This document shows, piece after piece, positions 24,401 to 32,640 of a DNA stretch of 64,000 nt. The position numbers and the translations under genes were made by a program. Under the pieces are notes generated by a model, which made no database searches, was not told where the DNA came from, and saw only the letters and a program-made list of their open reading frames with translations. Position 1 is the stretch's first letter. Every line of letters begins with the position of its first letter. Origin of the DNA: Candidatus Sulfotelmatobacter sp. (GTDB taxonomy: Bacteria; Acidobacteriota; Terriglobia; Terriglobales; Acidobacteriaceae); NCBI GenBank assembly GCA_030041475.1, contig JASHNU010000080.1:61025-125024 (forward strand), written 5' to 3'.

Positions 24401-25750
24401 TTAGAAGAAATCGATCGCTTTCACGTCGCCAGCATAGCCCACGACGGGGATGGTCCCGTTCAGAATGTAGTCGTTGATTAGCAAGGAGTCGATCGTCGTG
24501 TCATAGACGCGCAGGTTGCCGCCTTCGGCGACATATTCCACCCAGCGCGTGCTGAAGCTCTGAAAGCCGTCGACGTCCCCGTTGTCGGGCGGAATGACGA
24601 TGGCGTTGTTCGTTGTGTTGAGGATGGTCAAACAGCCGCGGATCTCTTCGCCTGGGAGGGGATTGTTCACGTCTCCAATGTTGGTGCAATCGTAGGACCC
24701 GATGAAGAGCTGGCCGTTGGAGCTCATATCCATGCGCCAGTGGTAGCCGTCGGTGATGACGAAGCTGTTGGTGACAGTGTTGGAGTTCAGATCTACTACA
24801 TCCAGGCGTCCGCAGGTAGTGGCGGCTGTGGTCTCACCGGTACAAGCATTGTTGGACGGAGAAGTGCCGGACACGTAGAGCGTCGTGCCACTCAGAAATG
24901 CCATGGTCGCGGCATCCACGGGGGTTGTGCCGGTGATGGTGAGCGTGTTCAGGTCGAAGATGGAGACGCTGGCAGGCGCCGGCGCTCCAGTGCTGCTGAC
25001 TCCACCGCACTCGCCGCCGCAGTTCAGAACGTAAGCCACGTTGCCACTGATGATGGCGTTCACCGGCCGGCTGAACCCGGTGACGATCACGCACACGGTC
25101 GTATTCCCCGTGAAGCAACTCGTGTCGACGGGTGAAAACGCGTTGGTCGGGTAGAGCACCGTCATGGCATCGGAGTCATTGCTGAAGACCAGAAGTTGAG
25201 TGCTGGTCGAGTTCGAGACGACGGTCTGCGCATTCGTTACCGCGATTGTGTCGTTGAGGCCTCCAGTGAGATTCATCACCTCGATCGCACCGATGAAGTC
25301 GTAGCCAAGAACAAAGGCGCTGGGCACGGCGGCGTAGCCAAACGGCGATTCTGTTGGTATGACCATACTGTTAGTGGGTCCGCCCAGTTGAACCGTCCCC
25401 TCAGCTTTTTCCGTTGAAGTAAAAAAGGCATAGACGTTGTTCGAGGCCTGATCGAAAGCCGCGACCTGGCTTCGGCCAGGCGATATCGCCATCAGCCCGG
25501 GTTCGGTTCCAGCGCTCAGGGGAGGAGTCTTAATCAGTTCATCGATCCACCCGTCGATGGCGTCCAAACCGCCGAAGGTGGTGGCGGAACTGACTCCCTG
25601 CGACGCCAGCACCCTCGTGTGCTGTGCATTGGACGGCGATATGCCAGTGTTGGAGACGGTATTCCCGCAGGCAATCAGGCACACGCCGACCCCCAAACCG
25701 GCGGCAAGAGTGCAGAAGGGTCTCTTCAAACGGCAGGCTCCTAAGGACAT
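24401..25750 (-). CDS. Lipoprotein with repeated beta-strand (propeller-like) structure
   Basis: 449 residues from ATG 25750. A signal peptide ends in the lipobox CLIACGN with Cys28, so the protein is probably outer-membrane or surface anchored. The rest has repeated 35-45-residue units of short strands (LMAISPGRSQVAAFDQASNN, FVLGYDFIGAIEVMNLTGG, NTLTITGTTPVDAATMAFLS) typical of YVTN/NHL-like beta-propellers. The frame opens at 25855, but that start has no signal sequence. No Shine-Dalgarno stands out for either start. Function unknown; a binding or scaffold role is possible. Confidence 0.8.
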   Translation of the reverse strand: MSLGACRLKRPFCTLAAGLGVGVCLIACGNTVSNTGISPSNAQHTRVLASQGVSSATTFGGLDAIDGWIDELIKTPPLSAGTEPGLMAISPGRSQVAAFDQASNNVYAFFTSTEKAEGTVQLGGPTNSMVIPTESPFGYAAVPSAFVLGYDFIGAIEVMNLTGGLNDTIAVTNAQTVVSNSTSTQLLVFSNDSDAMTVLYPTNAFSPVDTSCFTGNTTVCVIVTGFSRPVNAIISGNVAYVLNCGGECGGVSSTGAPAPASVSIFDLNTLTITGTTPVDAATMAFLSGTTLYVSGTSPSNNACTGETTAATTCGRLDVVDLNSNTVTNSFVITDGYHWRMDMSSNGQLFIGSYDCTNIGDVNNPLPGEEIRGCLTILNTTNNAIVIPPDNGDVDGFQSFSTRWVEYVAEGGNLRVYDTTIDSLLINDYILNGTIPVVGYAGDVKAIDFF

Positions 25751-25923
25751 GAAAAAGAAATATTTAACTGCGAAATCTCGGATTATAGCAGACCCCAAAA
25801 CCGTTCGTATCTTGCCTTGAAAACCATGTCCGGCCCGGTCTCTCGGCCTGCACACTTTCGGTCCGCCTGCTTTGCCGTAGTCAGGTGCACGGACCGCTAC
25901 TCATCCTGTATTCTCAACGATAT

Positions 25924-27789
25924 ATGATCGCTGATTTTCTCACCCGCGTTAAGCAATCCCCCATTCTGTGCGATGGAGCCATGGGGACGTTGCTGTACGG
26001 CAAGGGCGTCTTCATCAACCGCTCTTACGACGAACTGAATGTCTCGCAACCCGATCTGATTCGGGGAGTTCATCACGAATATCTGCAGGCCGGGGCCGAG
26101 ATTATCGAAACCAATACCTTTGGGGCCAATTCCTTCCGCCTGTCGCGGCACAGCCTCGCCGACAAGGTGCGCGAGATCAATCGTGCCGGCGCCCGACTCG
26201 CTCGCGAGGCCGCCAAGAGCTTCGATGTCTGGGTCGCAGGATCGGTTGGCCCCCTTGGCACCAGAATCGAGCCGCTCGGGAAAACTTCGTTCCAGGAGGC
26301 TCGTGAGGCATTCCGTGGGCAAATCGAAGCACTGGCGGAAGGCGGAGTGGATCTGCTGATCCTGGAGACGTTCGGATATCTCGACGAAATCCACCAGGCT
26401 CTGATGGCGGCCAAGGAAGTAAATGCTGCGATGCCCATCGTCGCCCAGGTCACGATCGACGAGGACGGCAACACTCTGGACGGCTCCGATCCGGAAACCT
26501 TCGTGCCCAAACTGGTGGAGTGGGGAGCGGATGTGATTGGCTGCAATTGCAGCGTGGGCCCAGTCGCAATGCTGGATGCCATGGAGCGCGTGCGCGCCCT
26601 GACCACGCTGCCGCTCTCGGCCCAGCCCAACGCTGGAATTCCGCGCTCGGTGGAGGGCCGGAATATCTACCTGTGCTCGCCTGAGTACATGGCGAGCTAT
26701 GCCCGCAAATTCGTGACTGCGGGAGTACGGATCGTGGGCGGTTGCTGCGGCACGACACCCGAGCATATCCGGACGATGAAGTCTGCGCTGCGTGCGGGCG
26801 AGGCTAGGGGCAAATCTGCCGCCGCACGCCCCACCGCCACTCCGGCAGCAGCGACGGCGGTTCCGGCTGTTCTGCTTGAGAACCGTTCCATCATTGGCGC
26901 TAAACTGGCGCGCGGCGAGTTCATCACCATGGTTGAGATCGTGCCTCCCAAAGGCACCGATATCGCAAAAGAACTGGAGGGCGCGCGCTTTCTGAAGTCG
27001 GTGGGTGTGGACGCGGTCAACATCCCGGACAGCCCGCGGGCCTCGGCGCGCATGAGCAATCAGGCCCTGTCGCTGCTCGTTCAGCGCGAGGTGGGCATTG
27101 AAGCCGTCCTGCACTATACCTGCCGCGACCGCAATGTGCTCGGCATTCAAAGCGATCTGCTGGGCGCGGCGGCCGTGGGCATCCGGAATCTGATCTGCAT
27201 CACCGGCGACCCGCCCAAAATGGGCAACTATCCGGACGCGACCGCCGTTTTCGACGTCGACTCGATCGGCCTGGTCAACATCGTGCACCGCCTGAATCGC
27301 GGGTTGGATTTGGGCGGCAATCCCATCGGGACCGGCACCAGCTTTGTGATTGGCGTAGGCGCCAACCCGGGCATCACCGATCTGGATGAGGAAATTCGCC
27401 GCTTTGAGTACAAGGTTGAGGCAGGAGCAGAGTACGCCGTCACACAGCCGGTATTCGACTTGCGTTTGCTGGAGGTTTTCCTGCGGCGCATTGAAGGCTG
27501 CCGGATTCCGGTGGTGGCGGGGATATGGCCGCTGGTCAGCGTGCGCAATGCGGAATTCATGAAAAACGAACTACGGGTTTCGGTGCCGGACTCGATCCTG
27601 GAACGGATGGCGCGGACGCAGACGCCGGAGACGGCGCGCGCGGAGGGCGTAGCCATCGCGCGCGAGATGCTGATTGCAGCGCGCCAGATGGTCCAGGGAG
27701 CGCAGATCAGCGCTCCGAACGGACGGTACACGTCCGCAGTGGACGTGCTGGAGGCTCTGGGAACGTCGCGGCCGACAGCTTCGGTTTAG
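25924..27789 (+). CDS. Bifunctional homocysteine S-methyltransferase / methylenetetrahydrofolate reductase
   Basis: A 621-residue fusion of the YitJ type. Residues about 5-300 are a betaine/homocysteine methyltransferase barrel: ILCDGAMGTLLY at the start, zinc ligands in IGCNCSVGP (about 205) and GGCCGTTPEHI (about 272). After an Ala-rich linker, residues about 325-605 are the MTHFR barrel (MVEIVPPKGTD, HYTCRDRN, ITGDPPKMGNYP, TQPVFD). It should make 5-methyl-THF and pass methyl groups to homocysteine for methionine synthesis. ATG 25924 is preferred over an in-frame start at 25885; TATTCT ends 9 nt before it, indicating a leaderless message. Confidence 0.94.
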   Translation: MIADFLTRVKQSPILCDGAMGTLLYGKGVFINRSYDELNVSQPDLIRGVHHEYLQAGAEIIETNTFGANSFRLSRHSLADKVREINRAGARLAREAAKSFDVWVAGSVGPLGTRIEPLGKTSFQEAREAFRGQIEALAEGGVDLLILETFGYLDEIHQALMAAKEVNAAMPIVAQVTIDEDGNTLDGSDPETFVPKLVEWGADVIGCNCSVGPVAMLDAMERVRALTTLPLSAQPNAGIPRSVEGRNIYLCSPEYMASYARKFVTAGVRIVGGCCGTTPEHIRTMKSALRAGEARGKSAAARPTATPAAATAVPAVLLENRSIIGAKLARGEFITMVEIVPPKGTDIAKELEGARFLKSVGVDAVNIPDSPRASARMSNQALSLLVQREVGIEAVLHYTCRDRNVLGIQSDLLGAAAVGIRNLICITGDPPKMGNYPDATAVFDVDSIGLVNIVHRLNRGLDLGGNPIGTGTSFVIGVGANPGITDLDEEIRRFEYKVEAGAEYAVTQPVFDLRLLEVFLRRIEGCRIPVVAGIWPLVSVRNAEFMKNELRVSVPDSILERMARTQTPETARAEGVAIAREMLIAARQMVQGAQISAPNGRYTSAVDVLEALGTSRPTASV

Positions 27790-27934
27790 GGTTCCTCGAT
27801 CTTTTTCCGACCTTTTGGCCGTCTTTTTCCCGATCCGGAGTATCTACGTCCTATCGGCTGTGGATATTTACGCAAAAAGACTAGACAGGCCGCCAAAATA
27901 GTTGCATTAAAATAGAGGCAGGAGCAAAAACCCG

Positions 27935-28174
27935 TTGGCCAAATTTGAAGAGTGCCTCCAGCGACTGGAGAAGATTGTCCAGGAGCTGGAAAAAGGGGAA
28001 GTGCCGCTGGAGAAGTCTCTGACGCTCTTTGAGGAGGGCATGCAGCTTTCCTCCGCCTGCCGGAAAGAACTGGAACAGGCCGAAGGGAAGGTCGAGATTC
28101 TGCTGAAGAAGAACGGAAAGCTCCAGGCCGAACCATTCGAGCCGCTGTCAGATAAAACATCGGCGCGCCGGTAA
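27935..28174 (+). CDS. xseB: Exodeoxyribonuclease VII small subunit
   Basis: 79 residues, the usual XseB length. The helical-hairpin signature is clear: FEECLQRLEKIVQELEKGEV, then PLEKSLTLFEEGMQLSSACR and LEQAEGKVEIL. It forms a complex with XseA, which degrades single-stranded DNA; xseA is not in the window. The start is TTG, with GCAGGAG about 10 bases upstream. A polyprenyl synthase follows at 28829, a common xseB neighbour, but here a receiver-like gene intervenes. Confidence 0.93.
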   Translation: MAKFEECLQRLEKIVQELEKGEVPLEKSLTLFEEGMQLSSACRKELEQAEGKVEILLKKNGKLQAEPFEPLSDKTSARR

Positions 28175-28302
28175 GCGCCATTCTGGGGCTGCGACTCGAA
28201 AACTCATCGTTGTCTGTGGGGTGTGGTTTTCCCAGCCCGACCCGCAGCCTTAGTCGAACGTTGACGTCCGCCGTTGACGACGGGTGAAGATCGGGGGTTG
28301 TA

Positions 28303-28671
28303 ATGGCTCAAAGCGTAGTTGTGTATGAGAAGGATCCACGAGTGGCGCGCTATCTCGCTCTGGGGTTGCGCCCTCATTTCTCGGTACATCTCATTCAGTC
28401 CCGCGAGGAACTGCGCGCGCGGTTGTCGAGCAAGCACCCCGAAGCTGTGGTTCTCAACATTGAGGATTGCCGCCTGACGGAGATCGCCAATTTGCACCGC
28501 GACTTTCCTGCGCTGCCGATTGTCTGCACCCACCGCATTCCCGATGAGGAGATGTGGATGGCCGCGCTCGAAGCTGGCGCCAGCGACGTTTGCGCAGCGG
28601 ACGATGTTGAGACCTTGCTGACTTCGGTTTTGCGCAGCATGGCCCTCGCGCGCGGCACAGCTGCCGCCTGA
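28303..28671 (+). CDS. Degenerate receiver-domain protein
   Basis: 122 residues with the alternating beta/alpha order of a CheY-like receiver (SVVVYEKDPRVARYLALGL, EAVVLNIEDCRL, ALPIVCTHRIPDEEMWMAAL, EAGASDVCAADDVETLL). The position of the phosphorylated Asp at the end of strand 3 is Asn (VVLNIED), and the usual Lys near the end is absent. It is therefore probably a phosphorylation-independent pseudo-receiver. It is a single domain without output. It sits between xseB and ispA and ends at a terminator. Confidence 0.75.
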   Translation: MAQSVVVYEKDPRVARYLALGLRPHFSVHLIQSREELRARLSSKHPEAVVLNIEDCRLTEIANLHRDFPALPIVCTHRIPDEEMWMAALEAGASDVCAADDVETLLTSVLRSMALARGTAAA

Positions 28672-28705
28672 GTCCACCACGCGGCACAACACCGACGTTA
28701 ATTTC

Positions 28706-28735
28706 AAGGACGCCTGCGGGCGTCCTTCTTCTCGT
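28706..28735 (+). terminator. Intrinsic terminator after the receiver-like gene
   Basis: AAGGACGCC (28706-28714), loop TGCG and GGCGTCCTT (28719-28727) form a 9-bp perfect stem, followed by a pyrimidine-rich tract CTTCTCGTTT. Confidence 0.8.
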
Positions 28736-28828
28736 TTGTCTCACATCTCCTTCTTTCTCCCGCGTGCCCGGTTCTGGCTTACATCTTCACCGCAGCTCAT
28801 TGCAGCCCGCTTGTTATACTCACTCCGC

Positions 28829-29710
28829 ATGCTCCCGGACACACTCGAACAAGGACGGCGTCTCGCCGACGAGGCCCTCGACCGGCTGATTCCGCTCGAA
28901 ACCGAGCCGCCCGAATCGGTTCACAAGGCCATGCGGCACAGTGTGTTTGCCGGCGGCAAGCGCCTGCGGCCCATCCTCTGCATGGAGGCGGGCCGCATGG
29001 TCGCGGGATCGCTGCCGGCCGGAATTGACGAACTCGGCGCGGCGCTCGAAATGCTGCACACGTATTCGCTGATCCACGACGACCTTCCGGCGCTCGACAA
29101 CGACGATTTGCGGCGTGGACGTCCGACCTGCCATAAAGTCTTCGGCGAAGCGATCGCGATTCTCGCCGGCGACGCCCTGCAGACACAGGCCTATGAAGTC
29201 CTGGCGCGGCTGAAGTGCCCGGCCGAGGCTCGCGTGCGCATCATCGAGGAGATCGCCCGCGGAACGGGCACGGTCAACGGCATGATTGGCGGGCAGGTGG
29301 TGGACCTTGAAGCCGAGCACACGCGGCCGACGGCGGAAATGCTCGAATACATTCATCGGTCGAAGACCGCCGCGCTGATCACTGCGAGCCTGGTAAGCGG
29401 AGGGCTGTACGCCGGAGCGAAGGACAGCCAGACGGCAAAACTGCGAGCCTTCGGGTTGGCCATTGGTCTGGCATTTCAGATTGTGGACGATGTGCTCGAT
29501 GTGACCCAGACGTCCGAGCAACTGGGAAAAACTGCGGGCAAGGACACGGCGTCGGAGAAGGCGACGTATCCGGCGCTGTTCGGCATTGAAGCTTCGACCC
29601 GCAAGGCCGATGAGTTGGTGAACCAGGCGTTTGCCGAGCTGGACAGTTTAGGAGAGCGAGCCGAGCCATTGAAAGAGTTGGCGCGGTTTCTGGTGGAACG
29701 TAAAAAATAG
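28829..29710 (+). CDS. ispA: Polyprenyl synthetase (farnesyl/geranylgeranyl diphosphate synthase)
   Basis: Chain elongation of isoprenyl diphosphates. In 293 residues it carries GGKRLRPIL (about 45), the first Asp-rich motif DDLPALDNDDLRRG (about 86), GDALQTQAY and the second Asp-rich motif FQIVDDVLD (about 215). Small residues before the first motif and the length suit an IspA-like short-chain enzyme. ATG 28829 is preferred over 28736, because homology starts with LPDTLEQGRRLADEAL and TATACT ends 8 nt upstream, giving a leaderless mRNA. Product length cannot be fixed. Confidence 0.92.
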   Translation: MLPDTLEQGRRLADEALDRLIPLETEPPESVHKAMRHSVFAGGKRLRPILCMEAGRMVAGSLPAGIDELGAALEMLHTYSLIHDDLPALDNDDLRRGRPTCHKVFGEAIAILAGDALQTQAYEVLARLKCPAEARVRIIEEIARGTGTVNGMIGGQVVDLEAEHTRPTAEMLEYIHRSKTAALITASLVSGGLYAGAKDSQTAKLRAFGLAIGLAFQIVDDVLDVTQTSEQLGKTAGKDTASEKATYPALFGIEASTRKADELVNQAFAELDSLGERAEPLKELARFLVERKK

Positions 29711-29730
29711 AGACCCCATCGCCTACTACG

Positions 29731-29770
29731 TACCACGGAGTCACCGCGGCACGGAGAAACGCGAATTTCT
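29731..29770 (-). repeat. Dispersed repeat, family 2 (CCACGGAG type), inverted copy
   Basis: TACCACGGAGTCACCGCGGC then ACGGAGAAACGC is the inverted, diverged counterpart of the repeat at 29911-29948. The two face each other around a 140-bp core that contains a weak reading frame (29777-) for a hydrophobic peptide of doubtful reality. Confidence 0.5.
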
Positions 29771-29910
29771 CTAGTCATGATCTGGCTGATAAAAATCCCT
29801 CTCGTGATTTTGGTCGCTGCTTGGGCAATTTGGCTATATTCGACGCCTCATTCCGAGCTCAACGTTACCCTCAAGCGGATCTGGCGGGAATTCGGGGATC
29901 ACGGCGATAA

Positions 29911-29948
29911 CTTCGCTTCTCTGTGCCTCTGTGCCTCCGTGGTGAGAT
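29911..29948 (+). repeat. Dispersed repeat, family 2 (CTCTGTGCCTC type)
   Basis: CTTCTCTGTGCCTCTGTGCC then TCCGTGGTGA. I recall this kind of short dispersed sequence from intergenic regions of many environmental bacteria; that is recollection, not a search. It ends 24 bp before the fluoride riboswitch. Confidence 0.6.
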
Positions 29949-29969
29949 GTTTTGTGGTAAAACTTAAGC

Positions 29970-30032
29970 ATGGCGATGGAGTTCGCCTGAACCGCGTTGA
30001 CCGCTTGCGCCGGCGCTGATGACTCCTACAAA
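29970..30032 (+). ncRNA. Fluoride riboswitch (crcB motif)
   Basis: The consensus blocks are in order: GGCGATGGAGTTCGCC (29972-29987), AACCGC, then GCTGATGACTCCTAC (30015-30029). GGCG pairs with CGCC, and GGAG of the first loop can pair with CTCC to form the known pseudoknot. It lies directly upstream of a crcB fluoride-exporter gene. A downstream hairpin (CAAAAT at 30029-30034 pairing with ATTTTG at about 30043-30048) abuts the Shine-Dalgarno AGGAG, suggesting translational control. Confidence 0.92.
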
Positions 30033-30064
30033 ATTCAAGCAAGATTTTGCAGGAGAATTCCATC

Positions 30065-30439
30065 GTGAAAGACTTCCTTGCCATATCTGCAGCCGCCATT
30101 GTCGGCGCCAACCTGCGCTACCTCTTGAGTCGACTTGCCGTCATCGAACTCGGCTCCGTCTTTCCGTACGGCACGCTCGCTATCAACATTGTGGGCAGCT
30201 TTATTGTGGGCTTCTTCGTCATCTGGACGACCGAGCGCGTGCTGGTGGATCCGCGCTGGCGGCTGCTGGTCGTGGTGGGCTTCTGCGGATCGTTCACCAC
30301 GTTTTCCAGTTACGCGTTTGAGACAATGGCCTATTTCGAGCAGGGCCAATGGGCCCTGATGCTGGCCAACATCTTCGCCAACAATCTGCTGTGTCTGGGC
30401 GGCGCGCTCGCCGGCATGGCCGTAGCGCGGGCGGTGTAG
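30065..30439 (+). CDS. crcB: Fluoride exporter (CrcB/Fluc)
   Basis: Dual-topology fluoride channel of the inner membrane, 124 residues, four helices. The signature motifs are present: GANLRYLLSR, YGTLAINIVGSFIVGF and GFCGSFTTFSSYAFE (the TTFS motif lining the pore). GTG 30065 is chosen because AGGAG lies 9 bases upstream and the protein then has the family length; a TTG at 30047 lies before the Shine-Dalgarno. It follows a fluoride riboswitch and is followed immediately by a DUF190 gene. Confidence 0.95.
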   Translation: MKDFLAISAAAIVGANLRYLLSRLAVIELGSVFPYGTLAINIVGSFIVGFFVIWTTERVLVDPRWRLLVVVGFCGSFTTFSSYAFETMAYFEQGQWALMLANIFANNLLCLGGALAGMAVARAV

Positions 30440-30440
30440 A

Positions 30441-30770
30441 ATGGCCAACGCCATGGCGGTGCAAGTCACCATCTATCTGAATGAAGCCGATCAGTGGCAT
30501 CACCGGCCGCTCCATATGGAGATCCTCAACTACCTGCGCAAGGAAAACGTGTACGCCGCAACGACGCTGCATGCCGTGGCCGGATTCCTGGGACGGCACC
30601 GCGTGGAGACCGCGCATTTAGTTGATGCCGGCGGCAAGCTGCCGGTCATCGTCATTTTCGTGGATACGGACGAGCATGTGAGCCGCGTTCTGCCGACGCT
30701 GAAAGAGATGGCCGCCCACCGGCTGATCGTGCGCGAGAATGTGGTGCTCGAGCAAGGTAATCTGGACTGA
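30441..30770 (+). CDS. DUF190 family protein (PII-like, CrcB partner)
   Basis: 109 residues with the DUF190 pattern: VTIYLNEADQWHHRPLHMEI, then the glycine-containing loop AGFLGRHRVETAH, and LPVIVIFVDTDEHVSRVLPT. The fold is ferredoxin-like, as in PII proteins. It begins one base after the crcB stop. DUF190 genes are frequent crcB neighbours, so it is presumably under the same fluoride riboswitch. Either ATG 30441 or 30453 may be used. Biochemical role unknown. Confidence 0.92.
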   Translation: MANAMAVQVTIYLNEADQWHHRPLHMEILNYLRKENVYAATTLHAVAGFLGRHRVETAHLVDAGGKLPVIVIFVDTDEHVSRVLPTLKEMAAHRLIVRENVVLEQGNLD

Positions 30771-30822
30771 CGATCCGTGCATTTTTCGCGCTAATCTTTC
30801 GCGTGCTTAATCCTTCGCACGC

Positions 30823-31710
30823 CTAATCCCTTGCGAAAACTGGCCACTTCGCTTGGCGATACCTGAAGTGCAGCGCGATGATCGCAACGATAGTCACCAG
30901 GAAACAGAACCAGCTGGCTTCTGGTCCGAGCATTCCTCCGGTAATCCTGATGGAGCCCGGAAATTCCGCATTCAGCAGCCGGCCGACGGCGAAGTCGCCC
31001 CCGTTCCGTCCCGAGTAAACGTAGATGAACATGAAATCAAACGCCGCGTGCATGCCGATGGAAAAAGCCAGGCTGCCGGTGCGGCGCTGCGCGAGTGTGA
31101 TGAAGATCGTAATCAACGACACCGCGACCCAGTCTTCCCAGCGCTCGTAAGGCTTCGTGTAATAGTGGAGCGCGCCAAAACCAATGGCGTTGAACAAGGC
31201 CGCAGCCCAGAACCCGATGCCGTCAGAGAGTGTGTACAGGAAGTATCCGCGGAATGTGATTTCTTCGCCCATTCCGATCAGCAGATTCGCAAACAGCCAG
31301 AGGCTCGCGAACTTGAGCATCTCCACCCCATGCAGGTTCAGCCCGTGCACACGGTAGCCCCCGGCAAGAAAAATCAGCAGGATGATCGCCGAGGGCATTG
31401 CTGCACCCCAAACCGCGCCGGCCCAAAACAAACGTCCAAACAGATCGCGCAGGCGCGGAATGCCATATATGGCAAGTGCGCGGCGTTCAAAGTGCGCCAT
31501 GATCGCAGTCGCAACCAGTGACACCAGCAGCGTGCCGCCTTCGCTGATGATCAGGTCCATGGCATTCAGGCCGTGGTAGTCGGGAAGGTTCGCGTGTTCC
31601 AGCAGAAATCTAAGGCCGCGGCCGAGTCCCAAAAACAGGACGATGAAAATGAGCAGGCGCCAGCCTGGACGCAGTTCCCTGCCGTTGTAGAAGATCGTGC
31701 GTATGCCCAT
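30823..31710 (-). CDS. CPBP-family intramembrane metalloprotease
   Basis: A 295-residue membrane protein with about seven helices. The Abi/CAAX-protease motifs are intact: GEEITFRGY (EExxxR), FGALHYY (FxxxH) and the C-terminal HAAFDF. AGGAGG precedes the ATG at an ideal distance. Members process prenylated or other membrane proteins, or act in bacteriocin self-immunity; the substrate is unknown. No bacteriocin or lipopeptide gene is adjacent. Confidence 0.92.
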   Translation of the reverse strand: MGIRTIFYNGRELRPGWRLLIFIVLFLGLGRGLRFLLEHANLPDYHGLNAMDLIISEGGTLLVSLVATAIMAHFERRALAIYGIPRLRDLFGRLFWAGAVWGAAMPSAIILLIFLAGGYRVHGLNLHGVEMLKFASLWLFANLLIGMGEEITFRGYFLYTLSDGIGFWAAALFNAIGFGALHYYTKPYERWEDWVAVSLITIFITLAQRRTGSLAFSIGMHAAFDFMFIYVYSGRNGGDFAVGRLLNAEFPGSIRITGGMLGPEASWFCFLVTIVAIIALHFRYRQAKWPVFARD

Positions 31711-31844
31711 AGTCCTCCTTGGGGTTGAGTACGTAGATGCAAGGATGCCGGTTCCCGGTTTGTCCGCTTATCACGCCACGCCGCGTCTCGCTGGGCGCCA
31801 GGCGGTTGCACGCTGACCCGGCATACTAGTACGCTTCCAGATTC

Positions 31845-32603
31845 ATGCTCTCTTGTTCCCTGGACATTCTGGCCATCGCGGCGCATCGCGACGACGTTGA
31901 GCAAACTTGCGGTGGCACGTTGCTGAAAGCCGCGCAACGCGGCCAGCGCACCGGCATTCTCGATCTGACCCAGGGCGAAATGGGTACGCGCGGCACCGCC
32001 GAAGATCGCGCCCGCGAGGCGGACGACGCAGCAAAGATTCTTGGCGTCAGCTGGCGGCGGGCGCTCGATATTCCCGACGGGCGGGTCGAAAACACTTCGG
32101 AGAATCGGCTGAAAGTTGCTGCCGTTATCCGGGAAACACAGCCGCGAGTTGTGATTCTGCCCTATTGGAAGGGCCGTCATCCGGATCACTATACCGCGTC
32201 GATTCTGGGATATGAGGCTTGCTTTCTGGCTGGGCTGGCAAAGCTAGCCGTCAGGGGCCAGAGTTCAGGGGCCAGCAACACTGAAACAGAACCGCTCACC
32301 CCGCATCGCCCATTCAAGATCGTCTATGCGACGCTGTATTACGACATCCGGCCGACGTTCGTTGTAGACATCAGCGAGCAGTTTGAAGCGAAGTTCGCCT
32401 CAATCCTGGCCTACAAATCGCAGTTCAGCGATCAGGACGCAGGCAAGGACCTGTTCCCTGCCTGCGATGAAATCCGCTCGCGCGTGGAAGCAATGGCTCG
32501 CTTCTACGGCATGCTGGGCGGTGTGACCTTCGCTGAGCCTTTTCTGCAGAAAGAAGTCGGCCTGGTTGACGACCTGTTGGCGCTGCCCGTCAAATCCATA
32601 TAG
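31845..32603 (+). CDS. bshB1: LmbE/PIG-L deacetylase, probable bacillithiol biosynthesis BshB1
   Basis: Zinc-dependent deacetylation of GlcNAc-malate in bacillithiol synthesis. The 252 residues include the metal motif AHRDDVEQTCGGTL (His14, Asp17) and the later HPDH. The stretch ILDLTQGEMGTRGTAEDRAR is characteristic of BshB1. The usual Pro of AHPDDVE is Arg15 here, a rare variant next to the metal ligands. The family call is secure; the BshB1 call rests on the GEMGTRGT segment. bshA and bshC are not in the window. A low-molecular-weight thiol fits the sulfur genes at 1-5 kb. Confidence 0.85.
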   Translation: MLSCSLDILAIAAHRDDVEQTCGGTLLKAAQRGQRTGILDLTQGEMGTRGTAEDRAREADDAAKILGVSWRRALDIPDGRVENTSENRLKVAAVIRETQPRVVILPYWKGRHPDHYTASILGYEACFLAGLAKLAVRGQSSGASNTETEPLTPHRPFKIVYATLYYDIRPTFVVDISEQFEAKFASILAYKSQFSDQDAGKDLFPACDEIRSRVEAMARFYGMLGGVTFAEPFLQKEVGLVDDLLALPVKSI

Positions 32604-32640
32604 AGTAGATCACTATCTCGCCATCAAGGAGAATTCCGTC

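Noticed and set aside
25751..25923. SAM or cobalamin riboswitch before the homocysteine methyltransferase gene
   Set aside because: No conserved aptamer blocks were found, and a promoter-like box directly before the ATG suggests a leaderless message.
25897..27288. Minus-strand open frame of 463 codons
   Set aside because: Antisense of the homocysteine methyltransferase/MTHFR gene; composition (Arg/His/Gln-rich) is typical of GC-rich shadows.
29777..30019. 80-codon frame for a hydrophobic peptide
   Set aside because: Its second half is the CTCTGTGCCTC repeat and its end lies inside the fluoride riboswitch; only the first 25 residues look protein-like.
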